From NCBI RefSeq assembly GCF_003855255.1, contig NZ_CP034072.1, forward strand, positions 5,017,208-5,081,207: a DNA stretch of 64,000 nucleotides, written 5' to 3'. A program made the position numbers and the translations under genes. The notes beneath the pieces were generated by a model. That model did no database searches, was not told the DNA's origin, and saw only the letters and a list, made by a program, of their open reading frames with translations. The DNA is from Mycolicibacterium nivoides (GTDB taxonomy: Bacteria; Actinomycetota; Actinomycetes; Mycobacteriales; Mycobacteriaceae). Positions within the stretch are counted from its first letter, which is position 1. Each line of letters starts with the position of its first letter. Positions 8,946-18,749 of the stretch are shown one piece after another.

Positions 8946-10637
8946 ATGACTGGCCCCGCCTCCCAGCCCCGTAAACCCGTGATCCTGACCGTCGACGACG
9001 ATCCCGCGGTTTCGCGTGCCGTCGCCCGCGATCTGCGCCGCCACTACGGCGAGCGCTACCGGATCGTGCGTGCCGAATCCGGCCCGGACGCCCTGGAGAC
9101 CCTCAACGAGCTGAAGCTGCGCGGCGACACCGTCGCGGTGTTCGTCGCCGACTACCGGATGCCGCAGATGAGCGGCATCGAGTTCCTCGAATCGGCGATG
9201 GACCTGTATCCGATGGCCCGGCGCGTGCTGTTGACGGCGTACGCAGACACCACCGCGGCCATCGACGCCATCAACGTCGTCGACCTCGACCACTACCTGC
9301 TCAAGCCGTGGGATCCGCCCGAGGAGAAGCTCTACCCGGTGGTCGACGGTCTGCTGGAGGCCTGGCACGCCGTCGGCGACCGGGCCATCCCGCACACCAA
9401 GGTGATCGGGCACCAGTGGAGTTCGCGGTCCTGGGAGGTGCGCCAGTTCCTGGCCCGCAACCAGCACACCTTCCGCGCGTTCACCACCGACGAGCCCGTC
9501 GGCCGTCAGCTGTTGGACGCCGCGGGCCTGGACGGTCTGCAGTTGCCGGTGGTGATCACCGAGGGCGGCGAGACACTCGTCGAACCCAGTGACGGCGAGC
9601 TCGCCGACATGCTGGGGCTCTCGACCACTCCGTCGCTGACCATGTACGACCTCGCGGTGATCGGCGGTGGCCCGGCGGGTCTGGCCGCCGCGGTGTACGG
9701 AGCCTCCGAGGGGTTGCGCACGGTGCTGATCGAGGGCACCACGACCGGCGGACAGGCCGGCCGCAGTTCCCGGATCGAGAACTATCTCGGCTTCCCGACC
9801 GGGGTGTCTGGCGCCGAACTCGCCACCTCGGCCCGCAGGCAGGCCGAGCGGTTCGGTGCGGAGGTGATCACCACCCGCGAAGCCGTCGCCCTCGACATCG
9901 CGGGCGCGGCCCGCACCATCACCTTCGCCGACGGCGAGACCATCGGCGCCCGCGCGGTCATCCTGGCCACCGGTGTCGAGTACCGCCAGCTCCCGGTGCC
10001 GGGATGCTTCGCCGATCCCGACAACCCGAACAACTTCGTCGGCCGCGGTGTGTACTACGGCGCCTCGGTGTCGGACGCCTCCGAATGCCGCGGCGAGGAC
10101 GTGTACATCGTCGGCGGCGCCAACTCTGCCGGGCAGGCCGCGATGTTCATGTCGCGCGAGGCCAAGTCGGTGACGCTGCTGGTGCGCGGCCCGTCGCTGG
10201 AAGCGTCGATGTCGTACTACCTGATCCAGCAGATCGAACAGACGCCCAACATCTTCGTGCGCACCTGCACCGAGGTGGTCGGTGCCACCGGTGAGGACGA
10301 CCATCTGGCGGCACTGGAGTTGGTGAACAGGCAGTCCGGCGAGCACGAGGAGGTGCGTGCTTCACGGCTGTGCTGCTTCATCGGCGCCACCCCGCGCACC
10401 GACTGGCTCGACGGCGTGGTGGCCCGCGACGACCACGGGTTCATCCTGGCCGGCCCCGACCTGCGCGACGTGTGCGGCTGGACCCTGGAACGTCCGCCGC
10501 ATCATCTGGAAACAAGTGTGCCCGGTGTGTTTGTTGCAGGAGATGTGCGTGCCGAGTCCGCCAAGCGGGTGGCTGCCGCCGTCGGCGAAGGGTCGATGGC
10601 TGTGATGCTCGTGCACCGATACCTGGCAGAAGCGTGA
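8946..10637 (+). CDS. Receiver domain fused to TrxR-like flavoprotein
   Basis: A 563-aa fusion. Residues 11-135 are a CheY-type receiver (VDDDPAVSRAV; phosphoacceptor Asp69 in VADYRMPQMSG; LLTAYAD; LLKPWDPP). About residues 150-225 resemble a glutaredoxin-like fold with no cysteine pair (VRQFLARNQHTFRAF ... LPVVITEGGETLVEPS). From residue 235 it is a thioredoxin-reductase-type FAD/NAD(P)H enzyme: GGGPAGLAAAVYGA, GGQAGRSSRIENYLGFP, YIVGGANSAGQAAMF, VPGVFVAGDVR. The redox-active CxxC of true TrxR is missing; the region reads YYGASVSDASEC. ATG is used; a GTG three codons earlier is possible. It is followed 33 bases later by a kinase, suggesting the kinase phosphorylates this receiver. The output is presumably oxidoreductase activity rather than DNA binding. 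Confidence 0.85.
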   Translation: MTGPASQPRKPVILTVDDDPAVSRAVARDLRRHYGERYRIVRAESGPDALETLNELKLRGDTVAVFVADYRMPQMSGIEFLESAMDLYPMARRVLLTAYADTTAAIDAINVVDLDHYLLKPWDPPEEKLYPVVDGLLEAWHAVGDRAIPHTKVIGHQWSSRSWEVRQFLARNQHTFRAFTTDEPVGRQLLDAAGLDGLQLPVVITEGGETLVEPSDGELADMLGLSTTPSLTMYDLAVIGGGPAGLAAAVYGASEGLRTVLIEGTTTGGQAGRSSRIENYLGFPTGVSGAELATSARRQAERFGAEVITTREAVALDIAGAARTITFADGETIGARAVILATGVEYRQLPVPGCFADPDNPNNFVGRGVYYGASVSDASECRGEDVYIVGGANSAGQAAMFMSREAKSVTLLVRGPSLEASMSYYLIQQIEQTPNIFVRTCTEVVGATGEDDHLAALELVNRQSGEHEEVRASRLCCFIGATPRTDWLDGVVARDDHGFILAGPDLRDVCGWTLERPPHHLETSVPGVFVAGDVRAESAKRVAAAVGEGSMAVMLVHRYLAEA

Positions 10638-10670
10638 TGGCCGGCGAGGCCTGAGGAGTTGAGGACGGAT

Positions 10671-12158
10671 ATGGGCGAGACCTGCGTGCGGGACGAACTA
10701 CGGACACTGTTCCTGTTCGAGCATCTTTCCGACGCGCAACTCGACACGTTGTGTCAGGCCGGCAGCATCGAGACATTCCCGGCCGGCCCGATCGTCACCG
10801 AGGGTGATCCGGCCACGTGCTTCTACGTCATGCTCGATGGCGAGCTGGTGATGTCGAAGCGCTCCGGCGGTGTCGACATCCAGACCAACCGCACCTCGAT
10901 GCGCGGCGTCTACTTCGGCGCCTGGTCGGCCTACATTCCCGGCGAGGAACACGTCTACGAGGCGTCGGTACGCCTGACGAAGCCGTCGCGGGTGTTCGTG
11001 CTGGACGCCAATGCGTTCGCGGGGTTCATGCAGTCCCAGTTCCCGATGGCGGTGCATCTGCTGGAGGGCCACAAGGTCGGCGGCCGGCGCCAGAGCCAGA
11101 TCATCGGTCAGCGCGAGAAGCTGCTGGCCCTCGGCAACATCACCGCCGGCCTGACCCATCAGCTCAACAACCCGGCGGCCGCCACCGCCCGCGCCGTGGC
11201 CGACCTGCGCGAAGGTGTCGGCAAGATGCGGCACAAGCTGGCGATGCTGGCCGATGGCAAGTTCACCCCGCAAGCGCTGCGGATGCTGGTAACCATCCAG
11301 GACGAGGTCGCCGAGCAGGTCGCCAAGCACAAGGGGCTGGAGCTCACCGCGCTGGAGACATCCGACCGCGAGGACGAGATGGGCGACTGGCTCGAGGACC
11401 ACGACATCGTGTTCGCCTGGGACTACGCTCCGACGTTCGTCGAGGCCGGTCTCGACATCGACTGGCTGGAACGCATCTCGGCGTCGGTCGATGACGCGCT
11501 CAAGGACGGGGAGGCGTCGGCCACCCTGCAGGCGGCCCTGGGCTGGCTGAAGTACACCATCGACACCGAGCTGCGGATGAACGAGATCGCCGAGGCGAGC
11601 AAGCGGATCTCGGCGCTGCTGGCCGGCGCCAAGCAGTACTCCCAGATGGACCGCGGCGATTATCAGAGCGCCGACGTCCACGAACTGCTGCGCAGCACGC
11701 TGATGATGTTCGGCGACAAGATCGGTAAGGACAAGCCGGTCAGCCTGTGCAAGGACCTGGACAAGTCACTGCCCGAATTGCATTGCTACCCAGGCGATCT
11801 CAATCAAGTGTGGACCAACATCATCGACAACGCCGTCCAGGCGATGGACGGCCACGGCACGCTGACCCTGCGCACCTCCCGGGAGACCGACGAGATGATC
11901 CGGGTGGAGATCTGCGACGACGGGCCGGGTATCCCCGCCGAGGACATCAACCGCATCTTCACGCCGTTCTTCACCACCAAGCCGTTCGGCGAGGGCACCG
12001 GCCTGGGTCTGGATCTGGCCTGGCGCATCGTGGTGGAAAAGCACCACGGCGATCTGCGGGTGCAGTCCAAGCCCGGCGACACCCGGTTCATCGTGCTGTT
12101 GCCCTTGCAGGCCCCCGCGCCCGAAACCCAGGCCGCGGAGACTGAAGCGGCGGAGTAA
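10671..12158 (+). CDS. Histidine kinase with cNMP-binding domain
   Basis: A 495-aa soluble kinase. Residues 10-130 form a Crp/cNMP-binding-type sensor (LFLFEHLSDAQLDTLCQAG, PAGPIVTEGDPATCFYVMLDG, YEASVRLTKPSRVFVLDAN). The dimerisation/phosphoacceptor segment is LGNITAGLTHQLNNPAAATA with His163. The HATPase domain (about 365-480) shows the N box NIIDNAVQAMDG, G1 DDGPGIP and G2 GEGTGLGLDLAW. No membrane segment is seen. ATG 10671 has a GAGGA Shine-Dalgarno five bases upstream; a TTG four codons earlier is less likely. It probably pairs with the preceding receiver-flavoprotein. The ligand is unknown, and this domain also occurs in proteins that do not bind cyclic nucleotides. Confidence 0.87.
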   Translation: MGETCVRDELRTLFLFEHLSDAQLDTLCQAGSIETFPAGPIVTEGDPATCFYVMLDGELVMSKRSGGVDIQTNRTSMRGVYFGAWSAYIPGEEHVYEASVRLTKPSRVFVLDANAFAGFMQSQFPMAVHLLEGHKVGGRRQSQIIGQREKLLALGNITAGLTHQLNNPAAATARAVADLREGVGKMRHKLAMLADGKFTPQALRMLVTIQDEVAEQVAKHKGLELTALETSDREDEMGDWLEDHDIVFAWDYAPTFVEAGLDIDWLERISASVDDALKDGEASATLQAALGWLKYTIDTELRMNEIAEASKRISALLAGAKQYSQMDRGDYQSADVHELLRSTLMMFGDKIGKDKPVSLCKDLDKSLPELHCYPGDLNQVWTNIIDNAVQAMDGHGTLTLRTSRETDEMIRVEICDDGPGIPAEDINRIFTPFFTTKPFGEGTGLGLDLAWRIVVEKHHGDLRVQSKPGDTRFIVLLPLQAPAPETQAAETEAAE

Positions 12159-12230
12159 TCGCCCGGCCAGATCCAGAATCAGCGTGATTCACCCGGAATA
12201 GCCGCCGCGTGCACCCCCGTTGAGACGTTC

Positions 12231-13094
12231 ATGACCCAGACCACAACGGGCGGCAAGCCCGATCTCGGCACATACGGCGCGTTCGGCCATTACTCGCAGT
12301 TCCAGCAACTGTCGCCGCAGCAGCTGCGAGACATCGAAGGACTGGGCTACGGCGCGATCTGGGCCGGCGGGTCGCCACCCGCCGAGCTCGAGTGGATCGA
12401 TCCGATCCTGGCCGCCACCGATACCTTGCAGCTGGCCACCGGCATCGTGAACATCTGGAGTGCGGCCGCGGGCCCGGTAGCCGAGTCGTTCCACCGCATC
12501 GAGACGGCCTACCCGGGCCGGTTCCTGCTCGGCATCGGGGTCGGCCACCGCGAGGCCATCGGCGAGTACCGCAAGCCGCTCGACGCGCTCACCGATTACC
12601 TCGACAAGCTCGATGAGTACGGCGTGCCCAAACACCGCCGGGTCGTCGCCGCTCTGGGCCCCAAGGTGCTGCAGCTGTCGGCGGCCCGCTCGGCGGGCGC
12701 GCACCCGTACCTGACGACACCGGAACACACCGCGCAGGCGCGCGAGTTGATCGGTCCCGACGCATTTCTGGCTCCCGAGCACAAAGCGGTGCTCACCACC
12801 GACACCGAGAAGGCCCGCGCCCTGGGCCGCAAGGCACTCGACATCTATCTCGGTCTGAGCAACTACCTCAACAACTTCAAGCGACTCGGTTTCACCGACG
12901 AGGATCTGGCCAAACCGGGCAGTGACCGGTTCATCGACGCCGTCGTCGCGTACGGCACGGTGGACGAGGTGGCCGCCCGGCTGCGGCAGCATCGCGACGC
13001 CGGGGCCGACCACGTGCCTGTACAAGTGCTGACCTCACCCGACAAACTGGTACCCGCACTGGCCGAACTCGCCGGGCCGCTCGGCTTGGCTTAG
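12231..13094 (+). CDS. LLM-class F420-dependent oxidoreductase (copy 1)
   Basis: A 287-aa luciferase-like monooxygenase-fold protein, a family that in mycobacteria generally uses coenzyme F420. Characteristic segments are LATGIVNIWSA, SFHRIETAYPGRFLLGIGVGH and RSAGAHPYLTTPEHTAQAR. Its position next to rmlB matches the mycobacterial neighbourhood of the Rv3463-type protein. The next gene is a close paralogue (same motifs, same length), so a tandem duplication is evident. Substrate unknown. Confidence 0.85.
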   Translation: MTQTTTGGKPDLGTYGAFGHYSQFQQLSPQQLRDIEGLGYGAIWAGGSPPAELEWIDPILAATDTLQLATGIVNIWSAAAGPVAESFHRIETAYPGRFLLGIGVGHREAIGEYRKPLDALTDYLDKLDEYGVPKHRRVVAALGPKVLQLSAARSAGAHPYLTTPEHTAQARELIGPDAFLAPEHKAVLTTDTEKARALGRKALDIYLGLSNYLNNFKRLGFTDEDLAKPGSDRFIDAVVAYGTVDEVAARLRQHRDAGADHVPVQVLTSPDKLVPALAELAGPLGLA

Positions 13095-13118
13095 AGGACC
13101 ACAGACAAGGACTTGTAA

Positions 13119-13970
13119 ATGACCGAATCGCTCTCGCTGAAGCCGGATCTAGGTCGCTACGGGGTGTGGACGTTCGGGGCGGTGCAACCGGAGCAGGCCG
13201 TCGAGATCGAGAAGCTCGGTTACGGCGCGCTGTGGGTGGGCGGTTCTCCGGCCGCCGACCTCGCGTTCGCCGAACCCATCCTCGAGCGCACCGAGACGCT
13301 TCAGCTGGCCACCGGCATCGTCAACATCTGGACGGCCGACGCCAACGCGGTCGCCGAATCGTTCCACCGCATCGAGGCGGCACACCCCGGCCGGTTCCTG
13401 CTCGGCATCGGGGTGGGGCATCCCGAACACACCGGCGAATACCGCAAGCCGTATGAGGCACTGGTCGACTACCTCGACGTGCTGGACGCGGCCAAAGTAC
13501 CGACCAGCCGTCTGGTGATCGCCGCGCTGGGCGACAAGGTGCTCAAGCTCTCGGCGCAGCGCAGCGCCGGCGCGCACCCCTACCTCACGACGCCCGAGCA
13601 CACCGCGCATGCCCGTGACGTGATCGGCGAGGCGGTGTTCCTCGCACCCGAGCACAAGGTGGTACTGACCACCGACGGCGTCGCGGCCCGCGCGATCGGA
13701 CGCGACACGGTCGACTTCTATCTGAATCTGAGCAATTACCTCAACAACTGGCGCCGACTCGGTTTCACCGAAAATGACATCACCAAGCCCGGCAGCGACA
13801 AACTGATCGACGCGGTCGTCGCGCATGGCACGGCAGACGCCATCGCGGCGCGTTTGCAGCAACATGTCGCCAATGGCGCCGACCACGTCGCGATCCAGGT
13901 ACTCGGCGGTCCTGACAAGCTGATCCCGACGTTGACCGAGCTGGCCGGGCCGCTGGGTCTCAAAAGCTGA
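13119..13970 (+). CDS. LLM-class F420-dependent oxidoreductase (copy 2)
   Basis: Paralogue of the preceding gene, 283 aa, sharing LATGIVNIW, SFHRIEAAHPGRFLLGIGVGH and RSAGAHPYLTTPEHTAHARDVIG. It differs at the N-terminus (WTFGAVQPEQAVEIEKLGYGA instead of the longer SQFQQLSPQQL region). It lies 24 bases downstream of copy 1 with an AAGGAC-like Shine-Dalgarno, so the two are probably co-transcribed. The reaction is not known. Confidence 0.85.
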   Translation: MTESLSLKPDLGRYGVWTFGAVQPEQAVEIEKLGYGALWVGGSPAADLAFAEPILERTETLQLATGIVNIWTADANAVAESFHRIEAAHPGRFLLGIGVGHPEHTGEYRKPYEALVDYLDVLDAAKVPTSRLVIAALGDKVLKLSAQRSAGAHPYLTTPEHTAHARDVIGEAVFLAPEHKVVLTTDGVAARAIGRDTVDFYLNLSNYLNNWRRLGFTENDITKPGSDKLIDAVVAHGTADAIAARLQQHVANGADHVAIQVLGGPDKLIPTLTELAGPLGLKS

Positions 13971-13983
13971 GGGGTTTGCCCAT

Positions 13984-13989
13984 TAGGGT
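13984..13989 (+). promoter_or_regulatory. -10 element TAGGGT, probable leaderless rmlB start
   Basis: A TAGGGT hexamer ends six bases before the A of the rmlB ATG. This is the spacing at which mycobacterial transcripts begin on the start codon itself, so rmlB may be translated from a leaderless mRNA. No good Shine-Dalgarno is present. A -35 match is not clear. Confidence 0.4.
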
Positions 13990-13992
13990 TGA

Positions 13993-15593
<1,601 letters not shown>

Positions 15594-15683
15594 ATGAGGT
15601 AGTCCGCTACTGCATACGGGGCCGTCCGGCGGGGCGACGATGGGCGCATCAGCGTGACACGCGCCCGACGAAACGAGACCGCC

Positions 15684-16034
15684 ATGAACCGAGCCTGGAA
15701 GTTTGCGACGACGATGCTCGTGTCCGGCGGCCTGGCCCTGGCCGGCCTGGCATTCGGGAGTGGTGCCGCCCATGCCGGCGGCCCGTACCAATGGTGTCCC
15801 GGCGATGAACCGGGCGGGTACGGCGGCGGGTTCAACACGCCTGCGGATGCCCGGCCGAACTGGGACTGGAACGTCTGCCACAGCTACCACTACGTCAACG
15901 CCGGTCAGGGCAACGTCTCGTCCACGGTGTGGGAAGGTGACAACCCACCGCCGCCGTATCCCTGGCAGCCTCCGAACATGTGTTGGTCGCTGTTCCTCCC
16001 CCGGCCGTGCGGACCCGCCGACCTAGGTCAATGA
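15684..16034 (+). CDS. Small secreted mycobacterial protein
   Basis: A 116-aa protein with a clear Sec signal peptide (NRAWKFATTMLVSGGLALAG ... AAHA-GG, cleavage near residue 31). The mature part is short, rich in Gly, Pro, Trp and Tyr (GGPYQWCPGDEPGGYGGGF, PPPPYPWQPP) and has four cysteines, suggesting two disulfides. Families of this look are common in mycobacterial secretomes and have no known function. The frame is open ten codons upstream, but this ATG begins the signal peptide. Confidence 0.75.
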   Translation: MNRAWKFATTMLVSGGLALAGLAFGSGAAHAGGPYQWCPGDEPGGYGGGFNTPADARPNWDWNVCHSYHYVNAGQGNVSSTVWEGDNPPPPYPWQPPNMCWSLFLPRPCGPADLGQ

Positions 16035-17149
16035 CCTTCCAGCACCAGCGCCGAGTGCAGCAGCTTGTGGTCGAGCGCGTGGGCGGTCAACCCGCCGCGG
16101 CCGGTCATGGTCTCGGCGGCCACCAAGGCATTGACGATGGCCTCCTCGGTGGCCTCGATGGCCAGGTCGAACAGGCGGGTCATCAACTGTGGCGCCACCA
16201 TGCGCACCGCGATCTCGGGGCGGTTGGCGTCGGGGTTCTCGTCCCACCCGTATGGCGGGATTCCCCGGTTGCCGGTGGAGAAGGCCAGCATCAGGTCGCC
16301 GCTGTACTGCTCACCCGTCCCGCCGACCCGGCCGACGGCCAGGGCCGAGCGTTGCGCGAGCCGGGTGCACTGGTGTGGCAGCAGCGGGGCGTCGGTGGCG
16401 ATCACGACGATGATCGAGCCGGACCCCGCCGGGTACGGCATCGGAAGGTCGGGGGTCGGCACCAGCTCGGCACTGACCATCTCCCCGACGGGCACTCCGT
16501 TGACCCGAAGGCGTTCCCGCCGACCGTGATTCGCCTGCACGAGCACGCCGACGGTGTACGGCCCGGCCACGGTCTCGGTGACCCGAGACGCGGTTCCGAT
16601 CCCACCCTTGAAGCCGTGGCAGATCATGCCGGTCCCGCCGCCGACGTTGCCCTCGGCGACCGGGCCGCCCGTGGCGTCGGCCAGTGCGGCGCCCACGTGT
16701 TCGGGGCGGACGTGGTGCCCGTTGATGTCGTTGAGCAGCCCGTCGTAGGTCTCCCCCACGACTGGCAGGGACCAGTAGAGCCCGTCGCCGCGGGCCTGCA
16801 CCTGGGCCTGGACCAGCGTGTCGCGCACGACACCGACGCTGTGGGTGTTGGTCAGGCCGATGGGTGTGGTCAGTTCGCCGGACTCGCGGATCCACTCCAG
16901 TCCGGTGAGCTCGCCGCTGCCGTTGAGCCGGTGCGCGCCGGCGAACACCGGCTCGGTGAAGATCTCGGGGTGGGGGATCACGACGGTGACGCCGGTGTTG
17001 ACCGGGTTGGGTCCGGGCCGCTGGATCGTGGTGTGCCCGACGCGTACGCCGGCCACATCGGTGATGGCGTTGTTCAGCCCCGTGGGGTGCTCACCGATCA
17101 CAACCCCGATGTCGCGGGCGCGCGGACGCCGCGAGGAGCAGTCCAGCAT
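16028..17149 (-). CDS. P1/DmpA-type aminopeptidase (self-processing)
   Basis: A 373-aa member of the DmpA/P1 family: L-aminopeptidase/D-esterases and beta-aminopeptidases that cut themselves into two chains. The expected precursor cleavage is before Ser245 in AGSGSIIVVIATDAPLLPHQ, close to Ser250 of DmpA. Other family segments are ITDVAGVRVGHTT, GLTNTHSVGVVRD and GNVGGGTGMICHGFKGGIGT. ATG 17149 has an ideal GGAGG Shine-Dalgarno; the frame is open upstream across the divergent tetR, but that part is unrelated. It is divergent from the TetR-EamA pair with 99 bases between. Confidence 0.87.
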   Translation of the reverse strand: MLDCSSRRPRARDIGVVIGEHPTGLNNAITDVAGVRVGHTTIQRPGPNPVNTGVTVVIPHPEIFTEPVFAGAHRLNGSGELTGLEWIRESGELTTPIGLTNTHSVGVVRDTLVQAQVQARGDGLYWSLPVVGETYDGLLNDINGHHVRPEHVGAALADATGGPVAEGNVGGGTGMICHGFKGGIGTASRVTETVAGPYTVGVLVQANHGRRERLRVNGVPVGEMVSAELVPTPDLPMPYPAGSGSIIVVIATDAPLLPHQCTRLAQRSALAVGRVGGTGEQYSGDLMLAFSTGNRGIPPYGWDENPDANRPEIAVRMVAPQLMTRLFDLAIEATEEAIVNALVAAETMTGRGGLTAHALDHKLLHSALVLEGH

Positions 17150-17174
17150 GCGTCCTCCGGAAAGTTGTGGCCAA

Positions 17175-17199
17175 ATTCTTTTCAGGATTGGAAAATAAT
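17175..17199. promoter_or_regulatory. Inverted repeat, likely TetR operator
   Basis: An AT-rich imperfect inverted repeat in an otherwise GC-rich region: ATTCTTTTC (17175-17183), seven bases, GAAAATAAT (17191-17199), one mismatch between arms. It lies between the divergent P1 peptidase and tetR genes, so the TetR protein is the obvious candidate binder. Confidence 0.45.
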
Positions 17200-17248
17200 G
17201 GCGGCGGGTAACCACCGGCGTCAACTCAACGTGACGAAGTCGTGAAGG

Positions 17249-17869
17249 ATGGGACCCGTGGGACGGCCGAATCGACAGGCTCAACGACGTGAGGAGATCC
17301 TCGACGCCACGATCGCTTTGATCGAGCGCAACGATCTGACCACGTTCCGGATCGCCGACGTCGCCGCTGAGCTCAATCTGACGCCCAACGCCGTGCGCTA
17401 CTACTTCCGGGAGATGGACCAACTGCTGTCGGCCCTCGCCCAGCGCTCGGACAGCAAGTTCTACGACGACCGGCTCGCGGTCGTGGAGCGCACCGAGGAT
17501 GCCCGGGATCAGATCGCGTTCATGATCGCCGCCGGGTTGCCGTCCGGGCCGGAGGACGTCGAGTGGCGGTCGATCTGGCGGGCCGTCATGGCCGCCGGCT
17601 TCGTGCTCGATCAGCGCCACGACATTCAGCACATCTATCACCGACAGGTGGGCCTCTACGCTCAGATCCTCGAAACAGGCTCTACCGCGGGCATTTTCAC
17701 ACTGACCGCACCCGCACGCGATATCGCCATGACATTGATGTCCATGGAGGACTATCTCGGGTACCGCATCGTGGCACGGGACCCGGACCTCGACCGCGCC
17801 ACCGCGCTACGGCTGATGCGGGGCTACGCCGAACTGGCGACGGGGGCCCGCCTTCCGGTGACGGTGTGA
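17249..17869 (+). CDS. TetR family transcriptional regulator
   Basis: 206 aa. The N-terminal TetR helix-turn-helix spans about residues 10-60 (RREEILDATIALIERNDLTTF, RIADVAAELNLTPNAVRYYF). The C-terminal ligand-binding part is helical, unremarkable and does not identify an effector. A GTG three codons downstream is an alternative start. It is divergent from the P1 aminopeptidase and followed ten bases later by an EamA exporter, so it likely controls both. Confidence 0.88.
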   Translation: MGPVGRPNRQAQRREEILDATIALIERNDLTTFRIADVAAELNLTPNAVRYYFREMDQLLSALAQRSDSKFYDDRLAVVERTEDARDQIAFMIAAGLPSGPEDVEWRSIWRAVMAAGFVLDQRHDIQHIYHRQVGLYAQILETGSTAGIFTLTAPARDIAMTLMSMEDYLGYRIVARDPDLDRATALRLMRGYAELATGARLPVTV

Positions 17870-17879
17870 CGGTGGCGGT

Positions 17880-18749
17880 GTGACCACGCGCGCCCCACTC
17901 GGGGCTGCGCTGTTGGTGGTGATCGCCGCGATCAGCCAGGAGGTGGGCGCGGCATTCGCGGTCGGCCTGTTCGCCGCGGTCGGCACCGTGGGGGCCTTGT
18001 TCGCCCGCTTCGCGGTCGCCGGCGTCATCCTGTGCGCGGCGGTCCGCCCATCGGTGCGGGGCCTGACGCGGCAGGCCTGGGGCGCGGCGATCGCACTGGC
18101 CGCGACGCTGGGCACGATGAACTTCTGCTTCTACTTCGCCATCGATCGCATTCCGCTCGGCGTCGCGGTGACCATCGAAGCCCTTGGCCCGCTGATCCTT
18201 TCGGTGGTGACGAGTACGCGTTGGGCCGCGTGGCTGTGGGCCGTGCTGGCCTTCGCCGGGGTCGCGATGCTGGGCCTGCCACACGGGGGCGGCGGGCACT
18301 TCGAGGCCACCGGATTCGCCTTCGCGGCTGCCGCGGGGGTGGCCTGGGCCGGCTACATCCTGGCCTCTGCACGGACCGCCGCAGAGTTCCGTCGCGTCGA
18401 CGGCCTGGCACTGGCCACGGCCATGGGCGCCCTCGTCGTCGCCCCGTTCGCGGTGACCTCGGTGCACCTGGACGCACTCGACTGGCGCGTGCTCGGAGTG
18501 GGCGCGGCGGTCGGGGTGTTGTCCTCGGTGATCCCGTACTCGTTGGAGTTGATATCCCTGCGCCGTCTCACGCCTGCCACCTTCGCCGTGCTGACCTGCC
18601 TGTCACCGGTCACCGCCGCGCTGGCCGGGCTCGCGGTGCTCGGCCAGCAGATCGGATTGCTCGGCTATCTGGGCGTCGCCCTGGTCACCGTCGCGAGCAT
18701 CGGCGCGGTGCGCTCCGCGCATGCGGGCCCGGTCGAGCCGCTCGGCTAG
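17880..18749 (+). CDS. EamA/DMT-family metabolite exporter
   Basis: 289-aa integral membrane protein with about ten predicted helices and the internal duplication of the EamA (RhtA/YdcZ-like) drug/metabolite transporter fold. Segments such as FAIDRIPLGVAVTIEALGPL and LISLRRLTPATFAVLTCLSPV are typical of RhtA-like amino-acid exporters. Start GTG 17880. Probably co-transcribed with tetR. A link with the divergent aminopeptidase suggests export of amino acids or related amines, but the substrate is inferred only. Its stop codon overlaps that of the convergent hydrolase. Confidence 0.85.
   Translation: MTTRAPLGAALLVVIAAISQEVGAAFAVGLFAAVGTVGALFARFAVAGVILCAAVRPSVRGLTRQAWGAAIALAATLGTMNFCFYFAIDRIPLGVAVTIEALGPLILSVVTSTRWAAWLWAVLAFAGVAMLGLPHGGGGHFEATGFAFAAAAGVAWAGYILASARTAAEFRRVDGLALATAMGALVVAPFAVTSVHLDALDWRVLGVGAAVGVLSSVIPYSLELISLRRLTPATFAVLTCLSPVTAALAGLAVLGQQIGLLGYLGVALVTVASIGAVRSAHAGPVEPLG

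Noticed and set aside
8754-10346. 530-codon open frame antisense to the receiver-flavoprotein
   Set aside because: Shadow of a high-GC gene: low-complexity His/Gly/Arg-rich translation with no domain, opposite a clear enzyme.
17150-17641. Upstream extension of the P1 peptidase frame across tetR
   Set aside because: The peptidase fold begins at 17149 with a strong Shine-Dalgarno and the extension is antisense to tetR.
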